DNA of 64,000 bases from Butyrivibrio sp. Lineage in GTDB: Bacteria; Bacillota; Clostridia; Lachnospirales; Lachnospiraceae. The translations under genes and the position numbers were made by a program. The notes under the pieces are model-generated. The model made no database searches. It was not told the origin of the DNA and worked only from the letters and a program-made list of their open reading frames with translations. Location of the stretch: positions 267,442-331,441 of the forward strand of contig SVGB01000001.1 in the NCBI GenBank assembly GCA_015056565.1. The letters run 5' to 3'. Within the stretch, counting starts at the first letter, position 1, and every line of letters starts with the position of its first letter. Shown here piece after piece: positions 17,947 through 26,518 of the stretch.

Positions 17947-18729
17947 ATGAAATCACCAGCACAGATCGCAGCAGCCTATGAAACGGCAGGTACAGCCAAA
18001 ACCAGGCTTTCTTTTGGCAAGACTTTTATTCTTGGGATCATGGCAGGAGCCTTTATTGCTCTTGGAGGCCTTGGAAGCCAGATAGCTTCTGTCTGTGCGC
18101 CTGATCCGTCCACTGGAAGGCTCATTAGCTCCATAGTTTTTCCCATCGGACTTTTCATGGTGATCATTGGCGGCGCTGAGCTTTTTACAGGGAACTGCCT
18201 CATCATTGTTCCTGTTCTGTCAGGAAAGGCTACCATAAAAGGAATGGCTCGCAATCTTGGCATCGTCTACCTTGGAAATATGGTGGGCGGGATCATCATC
18301 GCCCTTCTTGCCAACTTCTCCCACACCTACGCCTTTGCAGATGGAAAACTTGCCCAGGCAGTGGTAGCCACCGCAGCCGCCAAGTCAAACATCTCCTTTA
18401 TGGATGGCCTTTTAAAGGGAATCCTGTGCAATATCCTTGTGTGCATGGCTGTCTGGTGCTCCTTCGCAGCTGAAGAAGCCGCCGGCAAGGTTCTGACCCT
18501 GTGGTTTCCTGTAATGCTCTTTATCATCGGCGGATTTGAACACTGCGTTGCCAACATGTATTTCATCCCTGCAGGCATGATAGCTTCTTCTGTTTATGGC
18601 ATTTCAGCGCAAGGCCTTTCAGTCTTCGGATTTCTTGTGACCAACCTCATTCCTGTAACTATAGGCAATATAATAGGCGGCAGCCTGTGTGTCGGCGCCA
18701 CCTATTTCGCAGCATATCTGAAGGACTAA
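17947..18729 (+). CDS. Formate/nitrite transporter (FNT/FocA family)
   Basis: A 260-aa channel of the FNT family, which forms pentamers moving formate, nitrite or hydrosulfide. Six hydrophobic helices are visible, with family marks near GSQIASV, GGAELFTGNCLI (the P-loop region with Asn after the Gly/Thr), the stretch ending CNILVCMAVW and GGFEHCVANMYFIP (the conserved His-containing segment). I take ATG 17947, which sits behind AGGAGGGGG, rather than the upstream ATG at 17890. Formate is a common end product in Lachnospiraceae, so formate release or uptake is the likeliest job, but family members cannot be told apart safely by eye. A long palindrome with a T-rich tail follows immediately and may end transcription. 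Confidence 0.9.
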   Translation: MKSPAQIAAAYETAGTAKTRLSFGKTFILGIMAGAFIALGGLGSQIASVCAPDPSTGRLISSIVFPIGLFMVIIGGAELFTGNCLIIVPVLSGKATIKGMARNLGIVYLGNMVGGIIIALLANFSHTYAFADGKLAQAVVATAAAKSNISFMDGLLKGILCNILVCMAVWCSFAAEEAAGKVLTLWFPVMLFIIGGFEHCVANMYFIPAGMIASSVYGISAQGLSVFGFLVTNLIPVTIGNIIGGSLCVGATYFAAYLKD

Positions 18730-18876
18730 ACAAGCCACGGGGACGGTTCTGTTGCTGGCAGGGGTGGACCATGGGGACGGGGTTAGTGGATCATTGGGAT
18801 GACTCCCAATGATCCACTAACCCCGTCCCCATGGTCCACCCCTGCCAGCAACAGAACCGCCCCCCGTGGCTTGTTT
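18728..18876. repeat. Long composite palindrome (REP-like, CGGGGACGG family)
   Basis: Two arms of about 72 bases around a 4-base loop (18800-18803) form a nearly complete inverted repeat. The outer part carries GCCACGGGGACGGTTCTG, related to the palindromes at 37261 and 63929. The inner part carries a second GGGGACGGGG unit. The right outer arm has one extra base and one substitution compared with the left. A T-rich stretch follows on the plus strand, so it could also terminate the channel gene. It fills the whole gap between two convergent genes. Confidence 0.85.
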
Positions 18877-20532
18877 TTATTTTATCTCATAGCTATAGTC
18901 TGAGAAGTCGGCCCTTAGCGTAGCTTCGTGGCCGTCTTTTTTCCATGTGAAAGTCATAACACTTCCTTCAGATGAAATGTTAAGTTCACTATCAAACCCA
19001 AAGGCCGGATTGGTGTTTCTGAATCTCAGGAGCTCAAGCTGCTTTTTAACAACATCTTTTTTAAGGGCCTCCATTATCTGCTCTTTGGAAAGATTGGTCC
19101 TGTTGATCTCCTTGTGTCCGCCTGCACCAGCTCTTTTCACTGCCTCGTGATCATTCTTCCCGGCGAAAAGGTCAAGGTACCAGACCTGAGGCTTACCTGG
19201 CATGAACATCTGGATTGCCCTTGCAAAGAGCATCTTCCTGTCATCATCCCCAAGAGCACTGTAATATGTTGCATTTACCTGATAGTACATGTTCTTGGCA
19301 CCGTGAAGGTCCTTTACAAAACCGCCTCTGCCGACAATGGTGTCTATCATGCCCTTAATGTCTTCCTCTTTGAGGATTCCCTTGAGGTCAAGAAGCGGAA
19401 TACCGTCGTGGCAGCCCAGCATGTTTACTACTCTTATCTTCTTTTCCTGGATCTCCATAGCCCAGTCTTTCAGCACCTGTCCATTTTTATTTTCAATGGC
19501 ATAGATAAGAAGTCCTGGCAGGAAGAAGTCGTAGGTCATGTAGCCTTTTTCGGCCACAGTCTCATAGATCTTTTCATTATAGCTTGCATGGATCTCAGGA
19601 AGGAGTGATACCCCATACTCATCAGCAAGCTTCTTAACCTTTTCAAGAACATCCCAGGTATCAGGTTCATTAAGGAAATTCTTTTTTCCTGGCTCCTTGG
19701 GAGCATAGGCAAAGGCATCCAGTCTTACGATCTTGGCTCCATAGCCAGAAAGAGTCTTAAGAGTGTTCCTGTAATGTTCCCACACAAGATCAGATTTAAT
19801 GTTAAGATCCATCTGTCCAAGGTAGCGCCTCTTTGACTCCAAAAGCTCCACTACCTGATCCTTGTACTTTTCAAATCTTCCAAATTCAATCTCGGAAGGC
19901 TTTTTCCCCTCATCAAGCCCCGCACGCACGATCTCAGATAGTCTCTGGGCAGCCAGATACTGAATCTCCATATTTTCCATCAGATCCTGGGCATCAAACC
20001 TTGGATACTGAACTTCCTGATAAAAAGTGTTCCAGTAAGGAACGTCCCTGCCATCTGGCATCCTCACCATAAGGATTGGAAGCCCCGGCTTTCTAAAGAA
20101 CATGTCCTTTATATATTTCTGCTCCGGCTCAATGTAACCATCAGGATTCATCTTTCCATAACCTTCCCAGAACTTGTTCCAGTTTATAAAGAAATCCTTG
20201 TACTTGGAATTCTCACCATTTTTCAAAAGATCCTGGAACTGGGGAGAAAGAACTGATGCATGATTTAAGATAAAATCAAGCTTTAAGTCGATCCCAAGCT
20301 CTGACAGTTTGTCTATATCCTCTTTATCTGCCATTTCTTCATTGATGTTGTAGTCAATTACCGAAAATCCTCTGTCCAGATCAGTATTAAAGATACTTGG
20401 AAGAATATAAAAAGACTGAAACACATCCTTAAACTCATTCAAAGACAGCACGCTTACTATATCAGAGAGCCTTCCTCCGCAGCTGTCAGGATAAGCATTG
20501 AGCATAGGACCGTTGTCTACAAATTTACTCAT
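18877..20532 (-). CDS. GH13 family glycoside phosphorylase (sucrose-phosphorylase-like, subfamily 18)
   Basis: A 551-aa enzyme of the sucrose-phosphorylase type, which splits an alpha-glucoside with phosphate to give glucose-1-phosphate. The catalytic triad is visible: nucleophile Asp272 in VRLDAFAY, acid/base Glu313 in LLPEIHASY and the third acid Asp376 in GCHDGIPLLD. The N-terminus NAYPDSCGG fits the AD-S-GG start of the subfamily. The nucleophile lies about 80 residues later than I recall for bifidobacterial sucrose phosphorylase (about residue 192), so there is an insertion and the acceptor sugar may differ (sucrose-6-phosphate, glucosylglycerate and others are known). No signal peptide. 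ATG has GGAGG seven bases upstream. It is co-directional with the P-loop kinase gene 15 bases upstream. Confidence 0.85.
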   Translation of the reverse strand: MSKFVDNGPMLNAYPDSCGGRLSDIVSVLSLNEFKDVFQSFYILPSIFNTDLDRGFSVIDYNINEEMADKEDIDKLSELGIDLKLDFILNHASVLSPQFQDLLKNGENSKYKDFFINWNKFWEGYGKMNPDGYIEPEQKYIKDMFFRKPGLPILMVRMPDGRDVPYWNTFYQEVQYPRFDAQDLMENMEIQYLAAQRLSEIVRAGLDEGKKPSEIEFGRFEKYKDQVVELLESKRRYLGQMDLNIKSDLVWEHYRNTLKTLSGYGAKIVRLDAFAYAPKEPGKKNFLNEPDTWDVLEKVKKLADEYGVSLLPEIHASYNEKIYETVAEKGYMTYDFFLPGLLIYAIENKNGQVLKDWAMEIQEKKIRVVNMLGCHDGIPLLDLKGILKEEDIKGMIDTIVGRGGFVKDLHGAKNMYYQVNATYYSALGDDDRKMLFARAIQMFMPGKPQVWYLDLFAGKNDHEAVKRAGAGGHKEINRTNLSKEQIMEALKKDVVKKQLELLRFRNTNPAFGFDSELNISSEGSVMTFTWKKDGHEATLRADFSDYSYEIK

Positions 20533-20547
20533 CTTAAGACCTCCGTT

Positions 20548-21522
20548 TTAGCCCATGAGTTTCTGAAACTGTTCAAATGTTAAAATTTCACCAGATTTTG
20601 AAATGATGATCTTAGCCTTGTGAGCCTGATCCACCAGTTTTTTCTGTTCAAGCTCAAGCACCAGCATCGTAAATGGGCTATCGAGCTTACCATCGCGGTT
20701 TCTGGATCTTCTGTGCTCTAAAGTCTCCTCTGGAGTACTATTTAAAAGAACTGGAATATCTACCTGACTCATATAGTCACTATTGCCATGGGTCCACTCA
20801 ACTATAAGGACCTGCTTGTCACTCATGTCTACCTGGTCGTACCAAAGGGAAGCTTCATCCCTTCCCATCCTCTTAAGATAGAGCTTGTCAGCTCCGTCCT
20901 TGAAAGCTTTCATGATCTGATCTACTTCTTCAAAGTTTGTTTCCTTTGGAGTTCCAAGATAATCATTAAGTCCATCTTTGCCTGCTTCAAAATAACTTCT
21001 GAACCATGTGTCAGTCTCAAGATGTGCCTTATTTGCGTCATCTTCAGCCTTCTGAAGCTCTCTTATCTTATCTGCATTTTCAGGATTCATGACACCTGCG
21101 TCAACCATACCTCTTATTCCACATACCCTGAATGTATGAAGTCTTTCAGCATCATTGTACATTGGAATCCTGTGTGGATAGTTGTCGCCAGACATGGTAT
21201 AGCTGCCTATTCCAGCAGTCTGAAGCATATATGACAGAAGTGACGCAATTTCAGATTTTCCTACACCTGATCCGCCGCAAACTGCTACTACAGCCCTGTT
21301 ATAAGGATTAGCTGACATTTTTTCCACAAGTTCTTTTACTAATAAAGGAAAGATCGTCTTAGCCTTTGAAATGTGAACCTCTTCGATCTCCACCTTATCC
21401 CCTGGCATATCGCCGTGAGGAATGTCCTTGGGGATCACTATGTTCTGAATACTCTCAGGAGCTTTTTTAAGCTTATCGAGCACTCCATCCAAAACAGTGA
21501 TTTTGTTATATTTTGTATTCAT
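20548..21522 (-). CDS. P-loop kinase of the uridine-kinase/adenylylsulfate-kinase type
   Basis: A 324-aa soluble protein with Walker A GGSGVGKS (Lys89) after a beta strand (AVVAVCG). The core resembles uridine kinase or APS kinase folds, with DNYPHR following as a likely acceptor-binding loop and EWTHGN near a second strand. The frame is open upstream into the divergent promoter, but GAGGAG lies just before ATG 21522, so I use that start. It lies directly upstream of the GH13 phosphorylase and should be cotranscribed with it. It may phosphorylate the sugar or sugar acid released by the phosphorylase. That is inferred from context only; the true substrate is unknown. Confidence 0.75.
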   Translation of the reverse strand: MNTKYNKITVLDGVLDKLKKAPESIQNIVIPKDIPHGDMPGDKVEIEEVHISKAKTIFPLLVKELVEKMSANPYNRAVVAVCGGSGVGKSEIASLLSYMLQTAGIGSYTMSGDNYPHRIPMYNDAERLHTFRVCGIRGMVDAGVMNPENADKIRELQKAEDDANKAHLETDTWFRSYFEAGKDGLNDYLGTPKETNFEEVDQIMKAFKDGADKLYLKRMGRDEASLWYDQVDMSDKQVLIVEWTHGNSDYMSQVDIPVLLNSTPEETLEHRRSRNRDGKLDSPFTMLVLELEQKKLVDQAHKAKIIISKSGEILTFEQFQKLMG

Positions 21523-21540
21523 ATTTCTCCTCTTACATAA

Positions 21541-21614
21541 GTTTTGACAAAAAGATAACCGCCGTGTTATTTTTGTGAACAAACCATACACTAACTTTTT
21601 TTCTTTGTCAAAAC
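21541..21614. promoter_or_regulatory. Face-to-face promoters and inverted repeat between the kinase and lacI-type genes
   Basis: GTTTTGACAAA at 21541-21551 recurs inverted at 21604-21614. Each copy contains a perfect -35 TTGACA. The plus-strand one (21544-21549) can pair with TATTTT 18 bases on. The minus-strand one (21606-21611) pairs with TATGGT after 17 bases. The promoters point at each other, so the two transcripts would overlap. The repeat may also be a regulator site. Confidence 0.5.
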
Positions 21615-21637
21615 CCAAGGAAAAAGAACGGAAAAAC

Positions 21638-22654
21638 ATGATAACTATCAAAGAAATCGCAAAACAACTGAATATGAGCACCACCACAGTATCAAATGTC
21701 ATCCACGGAAAAGCCGGGGAAGTATCAGAGGATACAAGGGAAAAGGTGGAGAGATTTTTAAAAAAAGTTGATTATGTTCCAAACATAAACGCTCGTAATC
21801 TTGCTCAGAATGAATCTAAGATCATCGGCTTTGCACTTAAGGCAAGAGCCGACAAATATGAAAACCTCATCATGGACCCCTTCGTAGCTGAGCTCATAGG
21901 TGGCGTCGAGGAAACCATACGAAACGCCGGGTACTTCATGATGCTGTACATATCAAGTGACACTGTTGAGATCATGAGACATGTATCAACCTGGAATGTA
22001 GATGGTCTGATACTGTTTGGTATGCTGGACGACGACGGCATAAGAGTCAGCGAGAGATATAAAAAACCTATCGTATGCCTTGACACCTACTCACTGGAGG
22101 GGCTTAAGCACTTCACCAATGTGGGACTTGACGATGAACAGGGCACCTTTGAGATCACCAAATATCTTATAGACAACGGCCATAGGAAAATTGCTTTCCT
22201 GTCTGATAACACCAAAGGCGTTGACCTGGCAAGACTTACAGGCTACAAAAAAGCTCTGCAGGCAGCAGGAATCACTTTTAAGGAATCTGACTTTTTGAAG
22301 ATCAGGCCAAGAACCGATGAACTTGAAGGCAGTCTTAATGAGATCTGCGAAAGATTAAAGGAGTTCACCGCTATCGTATGTGTATCAGACCTTTATGCAG
22401 TAACACTAATGGCAGCCCTGCAGGACAGAGGCGTTTCGGTCCCAAATGACATATCCATTGTGGGATTTGACGATAACATGCTGGCACAGCTCCACAGACC
22501 AGCCCTTACCACTGTCCATCAGGATGTAAAAGAAAAGGGAATAACCGCTGCTGATACTCTTCTTAAACAGCTTCGAGGGGAAAAAACTCCCAACCAGATA
22601 AAGCTCCCTACTCACTTAGTTGTTCGTGATACTGTAAAAAATATAAACAAGTAA
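21638..22654 (+). CDS. LacI-family transcriptional regulator
   Basis: A 338-aa repressor. The N-terminal helix-turn-helix (TIKEIAKQLNMSTTTVSNVI) and hinge region (NARNLAQNESKIIGF) are standard for LacI/GalR. A periplasmic-binding-protein-like sugar domain follows, ending in the usual FDDNMLAQLHRPALTTV segment. I start at ATG 21638, the normal distance from the helix-turn-helix; the frame runs 21 codons farther upstream but into the promoter region. It is divergent from the kinase/phosphorylase genes and followed by a sugar ABC operon whose promoter carries LacI-type half sites, so it probably controls both. Its inducer is likely the alpha-glucoside or a breakdown product. Confidence 0.92.
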   Translation: MITIKEIAKQLNMSTTTVSNVIHGKAGEVSEDTREKVERFLKKVDYVPNINARNLAQNESKIIGFALKARADKYENLIMDPFVAELIGGVEETIRNAGYFMMLYISSDTVEIMRHVSTWNVDGLILFGMLDDDGIRVSERYKKPIVCLDTYSLEGLKHFTNVGLDDEQGTFEITKYLIDNGHRKIAFLSDNTKGVDLARLTGYKKALQAAGITFKESDFLKIRPRTDELEGSLNEICERLKEFTAIVCVSDLYAVTLMAALQDRGVSVPNDISIVGFDDNMLAQLHRPALTTVHQDVKEKGITAADTLLKQLRGEKTPNQIKLPTHLVVRDTVKNINK

Positions 22655-22671
22655 ACAGCATGACCTTTATG

Positions 22672-22710
22672 CACCTGCCTTGAACATCACAACAAGGCAG
22701 GTGTTTTTTT
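22672..22710 (+). terminator. Rho-independent terminator of the lacI-type gene
   Basis: CACCTGCCTTG (22672-22682) pairs with CAAGGCAGGTG (22693-22703), giving an 11-bp stem and 10-base loop followed by seven T. It isolates the regulator gene from the ABC operon. Confidence 0.9.
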
Positions 22711-22754
22711 GTGCAAGCTGAACAAATCCAGCTTACGCGCATAAGGTTGGATTT

Positions 22755-22828
22755 TTGTATGCTTTAATATGATTTTTATAAACGTTTTATTGATTTTTTA
22801 TTTTTTAGCGAATACGTTTAAGTTCGCT
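22755..22828 (+). promoter_or_regulatory. Promoter and LacI-type operators of the sugar ABC operon
   Basis: A -35 TTGTAT (22755-22760), 16 bases, then -10 TATAAA (22777-22782). The -10 runs into the CG-centred palindrome ATAAACGTTTTAT (22778-22790), typical of LacI/GalR operators. A second site, AGCGAA-N10-TTCGCT (22807-22828), contains ATACGTTT. The rest of the 22655-23010 gap holds a long leader of about 220 bases with no gene that I can see. Confidence 0.5.
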
Positions 22829-22978
22829 CCATGTGCGGTTTCTCTAGCAAAGCCGACATTTTGCACCGGACTTTTTGGTCATAACATCTTGTTTTTTGAC
22901 CTTTCATGTGCTATTTTGAATTTAACGTACAACTTATGCGCAAAAGTAACCGCCAGAAAAGAAATAAGTTATGGCAAC

Positions 22979-22994
22979 TTGCACAAAAGTGCAA
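22979..22994 (+). promoter_or_regulatory. Small hairpin just before the ribosome site of the sugar-binding protein gene
   Basis: TTGCAC-AAAA-GTGCAA ends a few bases before AAAGGAGG and ATG 23011. It could stabilise the mRNA 5' end or tune translation. It may also be chance; the stem is only six pairs. Confidence 0.3.
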
Positions 22995-23010
22995 ACAAAG
23001 GAGGAAAAAA

Positions 23011-24360
23011 ATGAGAAAGAAACTATTGTCAGCCCTGCTGGCAAGCACAATGGTACTGTCCCTGGCTGCTTGCGGAACAACAGGCACAACCGGCACTACA
23101 GATGCTACACCATCTGACAACGCAGAGACACAGACAGAAGCAGCTCCTGCTGATACTGCTACTGCTGAAGCTCCTGCTGCTGAGGCTCCTGCTGGAGATC
23201 TTGGAGAGGTTCGTCTTCTCAATGGTAAGCCAGAGATCAACGACCAGATGCAGGCTCTTGCTGCTAAGTACAACGAAGAGACAGGTAACACTCTCGTAGT
23301 TGAGACAATCGGTGGCGACACAAACGCATCTGACGAGCTTAAGAAAATGTACCAGGCAGACAACATGCCTGACATCTTCGTTATTGAAGCTAACCAGGCA
23401 GCTAACTGGGACGGCATGCTTGCTGACCTTGCTGGTGAGGAATGGACAGACAAGACTGGATTCGAGCTTGTTGACGCTAACATGGGAACAATCGGATTCC
23501 CTTACACAGTAGAGGCTACTGCTCTTGGTTACAATGCTGACCTTCTTAAGGCAGCTGGTGTAGATCCTGCATCTCTTACAACTCCTGCAGCTTGGCAGGC
23601 AGCTTGCGAGACACTTGATTCCAAGAAGGATGAGCTTGGCATCACAGCAGTATTTGGCTGGTGCGCAGAGCCTACAAACCTTGGATGGTCTTCAGGAACA
23701 CACGTATTTGGTCAGTACCTTGACGCTGGTCTTAAGGCTGATGACACAACATACATCGACCTTCTTAACGACGGTGGTAAGATCGATGAAGCAAGAATGA
23801 AGAACTTCGCTGAGTTCATTGGCATGATGAACAAGTACTCAGATCCTGCTCTTCTTATCGATGGAACATATGACAACCAGGTTGCTGGATTCAAGGAAGG
23901 CAAGTATGTATTCATCACACAGGGTAACTGGTGTGTAACATCACCTGACGATGTAAGCTTCGAGTGCGGATTTGCTCCTTATGCATTTGAGGATGGCATC
24001 AACACAATCATCGCTGGACCACCTTCATACTGGGTAGCTTACGGCGAGGGTAACGTTGACGGCGCTAAGGCATTCTTCAACTGGTGTGCAGGCGACTCAG
24101 CTCAGAACATCCTTGTTAACGATGCTGGTCTTGTATCTCCTTTCGATGATTGCCAGTACGAGGCAGTTAACCCATTCTACAAGAGCATGAACAGCTACAT
24201 CACAGCTGGTAACTACTCAGGATGGCACACAATGCTCAAGAAGGACGGACTTCAGAACGAGACATGTAACGTATTTGCTGACTATGCAAAGGGCAAGCTC
24301 GATGCTGACGGATTCGTTTCAACAATGGCTAAGGTAATCGCTGGTTACTACGCTCAGTAA
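23011..24360 (+). CDS. ABC transporter sugar-binding lipoprotein
   Basis: A 449-aa extracellular solute-binding protein (family 1). The signal peptide ends in the lipobox LSLAAC, so it is lipid-anchored on the outer face. A Thr/Ala/Glu-rich linker (residues about 25-65) leads to the binding domain, which opens with GEVRLLNGKPEINDQMQAL. ATG 23011 has AAAGGAGG upstream; the frame extends 35 codons farther but lacks a matching site. Two permease genes follow but no ATPase, as usual for Gram-positive CUT1 importers that share one MsmK-type ATPase. A terminator-like hairpin separates it from the permeases and would make it the most abundant component. Substrate: probably the alpha-glucoside handled by the nearby GH13 enzyme (inference). 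Confidence 0.92.
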   Translation: MRKKLLSALLASTMVLSLAACGTTGTTGTTDATPSDNAETQTEAAPADTATAEAPAAEAPAGDLGEVRLLNGKPEINDQMQALAAKYNEETGNTLVVETIGGDTNASDELKKMYQADNMPDIFVIEANQAANWDGMLADLAGEEWTDKTGFELVDANMGTIGFPYTVEATALGYNADLLKAAGVDPASLTTPAAWQAACETLDSKKDELGITAVFGWCAEPTNLGWSSGTHVFGQYLDAGLKADDTTYIDLLNDGGKIDEARMKNFAEFIGMMNKYSDPALLIDGTYDNQVAGFKEGKYVFITQGNWCVTSPDDVSFECGFAPYAFEDGINTIIAGPPSYWVAYGEGNVDGAKAFFNWCAGDSAQNILVNDAGLVSPFDDCQYEAVNPFYKSMNSYITAGNYSGWHTMLKKDGLQNETCNVFADYAKGKLDADGFVSTMAKVIAGYYAQ

Positions 24361-24372
24361 TAGGTTTTAATG

Positions 24373-24404
24373 CGGGCAGGGCAATCGTGCTCTGCCCGTT
24401 TTTT
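24373..24404 (+). terminator. Intercistronic terminator/attenuator between binding protein and permeases
   Basis: CGGGCAGGGCA (24373-24383) pairs with TGCTCTGCCCG (24388-24398) with one mismatch, a 4-base loop and six T. It lies inside the operon, so partial read-through would lower permease levels relative to the binding protein. Confidence 0.85.
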
Positions 24405-24457
24405 AAACAAAAACTATATAATTCACACCATTCCATTTTTGAAAGGGGGATTACAAA

Positions 24458-25555
24458 ATGGGTACATTTTCTACCGGTAGAAAGGTTGCATCATTTGGCA
24501 GCCTCATCTTGGGACTTGTGCTTACGATTGCCGGACTTGGACTATCCATCACCGGCGCAGGCGACCTTATCTTAGGTTACATGCCCATTAACGGCACGAA
24601 TACGCCTATCATATTAGGCAGAGGTGCTATGTTCGTGTGTGGTATAATCCTGTTTTTCGTTGGCCTTTATCTTTTCCCAACTCTTAAGCACCACAGAGCA
24701 ATAGTTAATATCATCTTCCTGTTCCCGCTTCTTTTTGCATTTGCGGTAACAGTCATCATTCCGCTTTTCCTTGGTATCGGATATTCCTTTACTGACTGGA
24801 ACGGAATCAAGCTGACAGGATTTGTTGGTCTTGCCAACTATGCAAGAATGTTCAAACAGCCATCTTTCCTTTGGTCAATACTTCTTACATTCCTGTTCGT
24901 TGTATTTAATATGATCCTGGTTAACCTGGTTGCATTTTTACTTGCTCTTCTTTGCACCTCAAGGATCAAAGGTCTTGGATTTTTCAGAGCTTCATATTTC
25001 CTTCCAAACCTTATTGGAGGAATCGTTCTTGGTTACATTTGGCAGTTCATTTTCAGTAACGTTGTCACCAAATTTACCGGAACCTACTCAATGCTTTCGG
25101 ACACAAAGACAGCTTTCATCGCAGTCATCATCGTATACATCTGGCAGTACGCAGGTTATATCATGCTCATCTACATAACCGGTCTTAACACAATTCCCGG
25201 AGACGTACTTGAGGCATCTGCCATCGATGGAGCAAGTCCCTCGCAGACTCTTTTCAATATCAAGATTCCAATGATTGCTCCTACTATTACAATATGTACA
25301 TTCCTTACACTTACATCTGCATTCAAGCAGTTCGACGTAAACCTTGCTCTTACAAATGGTAAGGGCTCCATCGACTTCCTTGGCAACTACATCGCCAACG
25401 GTACAGAGATGCTTGCACTTAATATCTACACCACAGCGGTTGTTAATAACGACTACGCTCTTGGCCAGGCTAAAGCCGTTCTGTTCTTTATCATCCTGGC
25501 TGCAGTTTCTATCATGCAGGTACGTATTTCTAATAAGAAGGAGGTGGAACTGTAA
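24458..25555 (+). CDS. Sugar ABC transporter permease (MalF type)
   Basis: A 365-aa CUT1 membrane subunit. The first 85 residues hold three extra hydrophobic helices, then comes the usual six-helix permease beginning near VNIIFLFPLLFAFAVTVIIP. The EAA loop that docks the ATPase is EASAIDGASPSQTLFNIKIP. ATG 24458 follows GAAAGGGGG. Its stop overlaps the start of the second permease (TAATG). The N-terminal extension resembles the extra helices of MalF. Confidence 0.92.
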   Translation: MGTFSTGRKVASFGSLILGLVLTIAGLGLSITGAGDLILGYMPINGTNTPIILGRGAMFVCGIILFFVGLYLFPTLKHHRAIVNIIFLFPLLFAFAVTVIIPLFLGIGYSFTDWNGIKLTGFVGLANYARMFKQPSFLWSILLTFLFVVFNMILVNLVAFLLALLCTSRIKGLGFFRASYFLPNLIGGIVLGYIWQFIFSNVVTKFTGTYSMLSDTKTAFIAVIIVYIWQYAGYIMLIYITGLNTIPGDVLEASAIDGASPSQTLFNIKIPMIAPTITICTFLTLTSAFKQFDVNLALTNGKGSIDFLGNYIANGTEMLALNIYTTAVVNNDYALGQAKAVLFFIILAAVSIMQVRISNKKEVEL

Positions 25556-26424
25556 TGCATACAAAAGAAAAGACATCATCCGTAGTAGTAAGAATGATAA
25601 TAGCTGTGATCGTTGCAGCATACGTTTTATTCCCATTTATCCTTCTTCTTATCAACTCAGGAAAGGTAACAGCTGACATTACATCCAACCCTGTAAGCCT
25701 TTCTGGCGCCAGCTTTTCTCAGCTGCTTGCCAATATAAATGCTGTTATCAATGATCCAAACTTTATGTTCTGGACATCCTTTGGAAGTTCAGCGCTGATA
25801 ACTGTCATATCCCTTGTGCTTCTGTCCCTGTTTGGAGCAATGGCTGCATGGGTTATCTGCCGTAACAAGACCGTCTGGTCAGCAGTTATCTACTTTACAT
25901 TTATTGCTTCCATGATCATTCCTTTCCAGGTAGTTATGCTTCCTCTTATTTCTACCTTCAGAGATGTAGGAAAGTTCATCGGAATCCAGATGCTTCAGTC
26001 ATTCCCAGGACTTATCTTTGCTTACCTTGGATTTGGCGGAGCTATGACAGTGTTCATCTTAAATGGTTTCATCAAAGGCGTTCCATACACATTGGAAGAG
26101 GCCGCAGCCATCGACGGATGTTCACCAGAGCAGACATTTTTCCAGATCATCTTCCCTCTGCTCACACCTGTTATCACAACAGTTACGATCCTTAACGGTA
26201 TGTGGATCTGGAACGACTACCTTCTTCCTTCAATGATGCTTGGACAGAACGGCAAGGTAATGACTATTCCTATCGCTATTCAGAAGTTCGTTGGCTCCTA
26301 TGTAAAGAGCTGGGACAGGATCCTTCCAGCAGCGCTTCTTGCAATCATTCCTATGATCATCATATTCCTGATCGCCCAGAGACAGATCATGGAAGGAATG
26401 ATCGAGGGTGCGGTGAAGGGCTAA
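25555..26424 (+). CDS. Sugar ABC transporter permease (MalG type)
   Basis: A 289-aa partner permease with six helices and the EAA loop EEAAAIDGCSPEQTFFQIIF. The ending GMIEGAVKG is typical for MalG-type proteins. AAGGAGG lies inside the end of the upstream gene, ten bases before the ATG, and the two genes overlap at TAATG. No ATPase gene follows; a bidirectional terminator closes the operon. Confidence 0.93.
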   Translation: MHTKEKTSSVVVRMIIAVIVAAYVLFPFILLLINSGKVTADITSNPVSLSGASFSQLLANINAVINDPNFMFWTSFGSSALITVISLVLLSLFGAMAAWVICRNKTVWSAVIYFTFIASMIIPFQVVMLPLISTFRDVGKFIGIQMLQSFPGLIFAYLGFGGAMTVFILNGFIKGVPYTLEEAAAIDGCSPEQTFFQIIFPLLTPVITTVTILNGMWIWNDYLLPSMMLGQNGKVMTIPIAIQKFVGSYVKSWDRILPAALLAIIPMIIIFLIAQRQIMEGMIEGAVKG

Positions 26425-26453
26425 GCTCTTTATTTCATATGTACACATTTCAA

Positions 26454-26492
26454 AAAGGCCCCTGCCGGATCGACCACCCGGCAAGGGCCTTT
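26454..26492. terminator. Bidirectional terminator between convergent genes
   Basis: AAAGGCCCCTGCCGG (26454-26468) pairs with CCGGCAAGGGCCTTT (26478-26492), with one mismatch near the middle. A-rich and T-rich flanks let it stop both the ABC operon and the minus-strand operon that ends at 26519. Confidence 0.8.
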
Positions 26493-26518
26493 GAATGTTT
26501 GTTACAATATTTTATTTA

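Noticed and set aside
21523..21702. Hydrophobic N-terminal extension of the P-loop kinase
   Set aside because: The extension runs through the divergent promoter region, and a good ribosome site precedes the internal ATG at 21522.
22711..23010. Possible riboswitch in the long leader of the sugar-binding protein gene
   Set aside because: I could not fold a known class; only a small hairpin and LacI-type half sites stand out.
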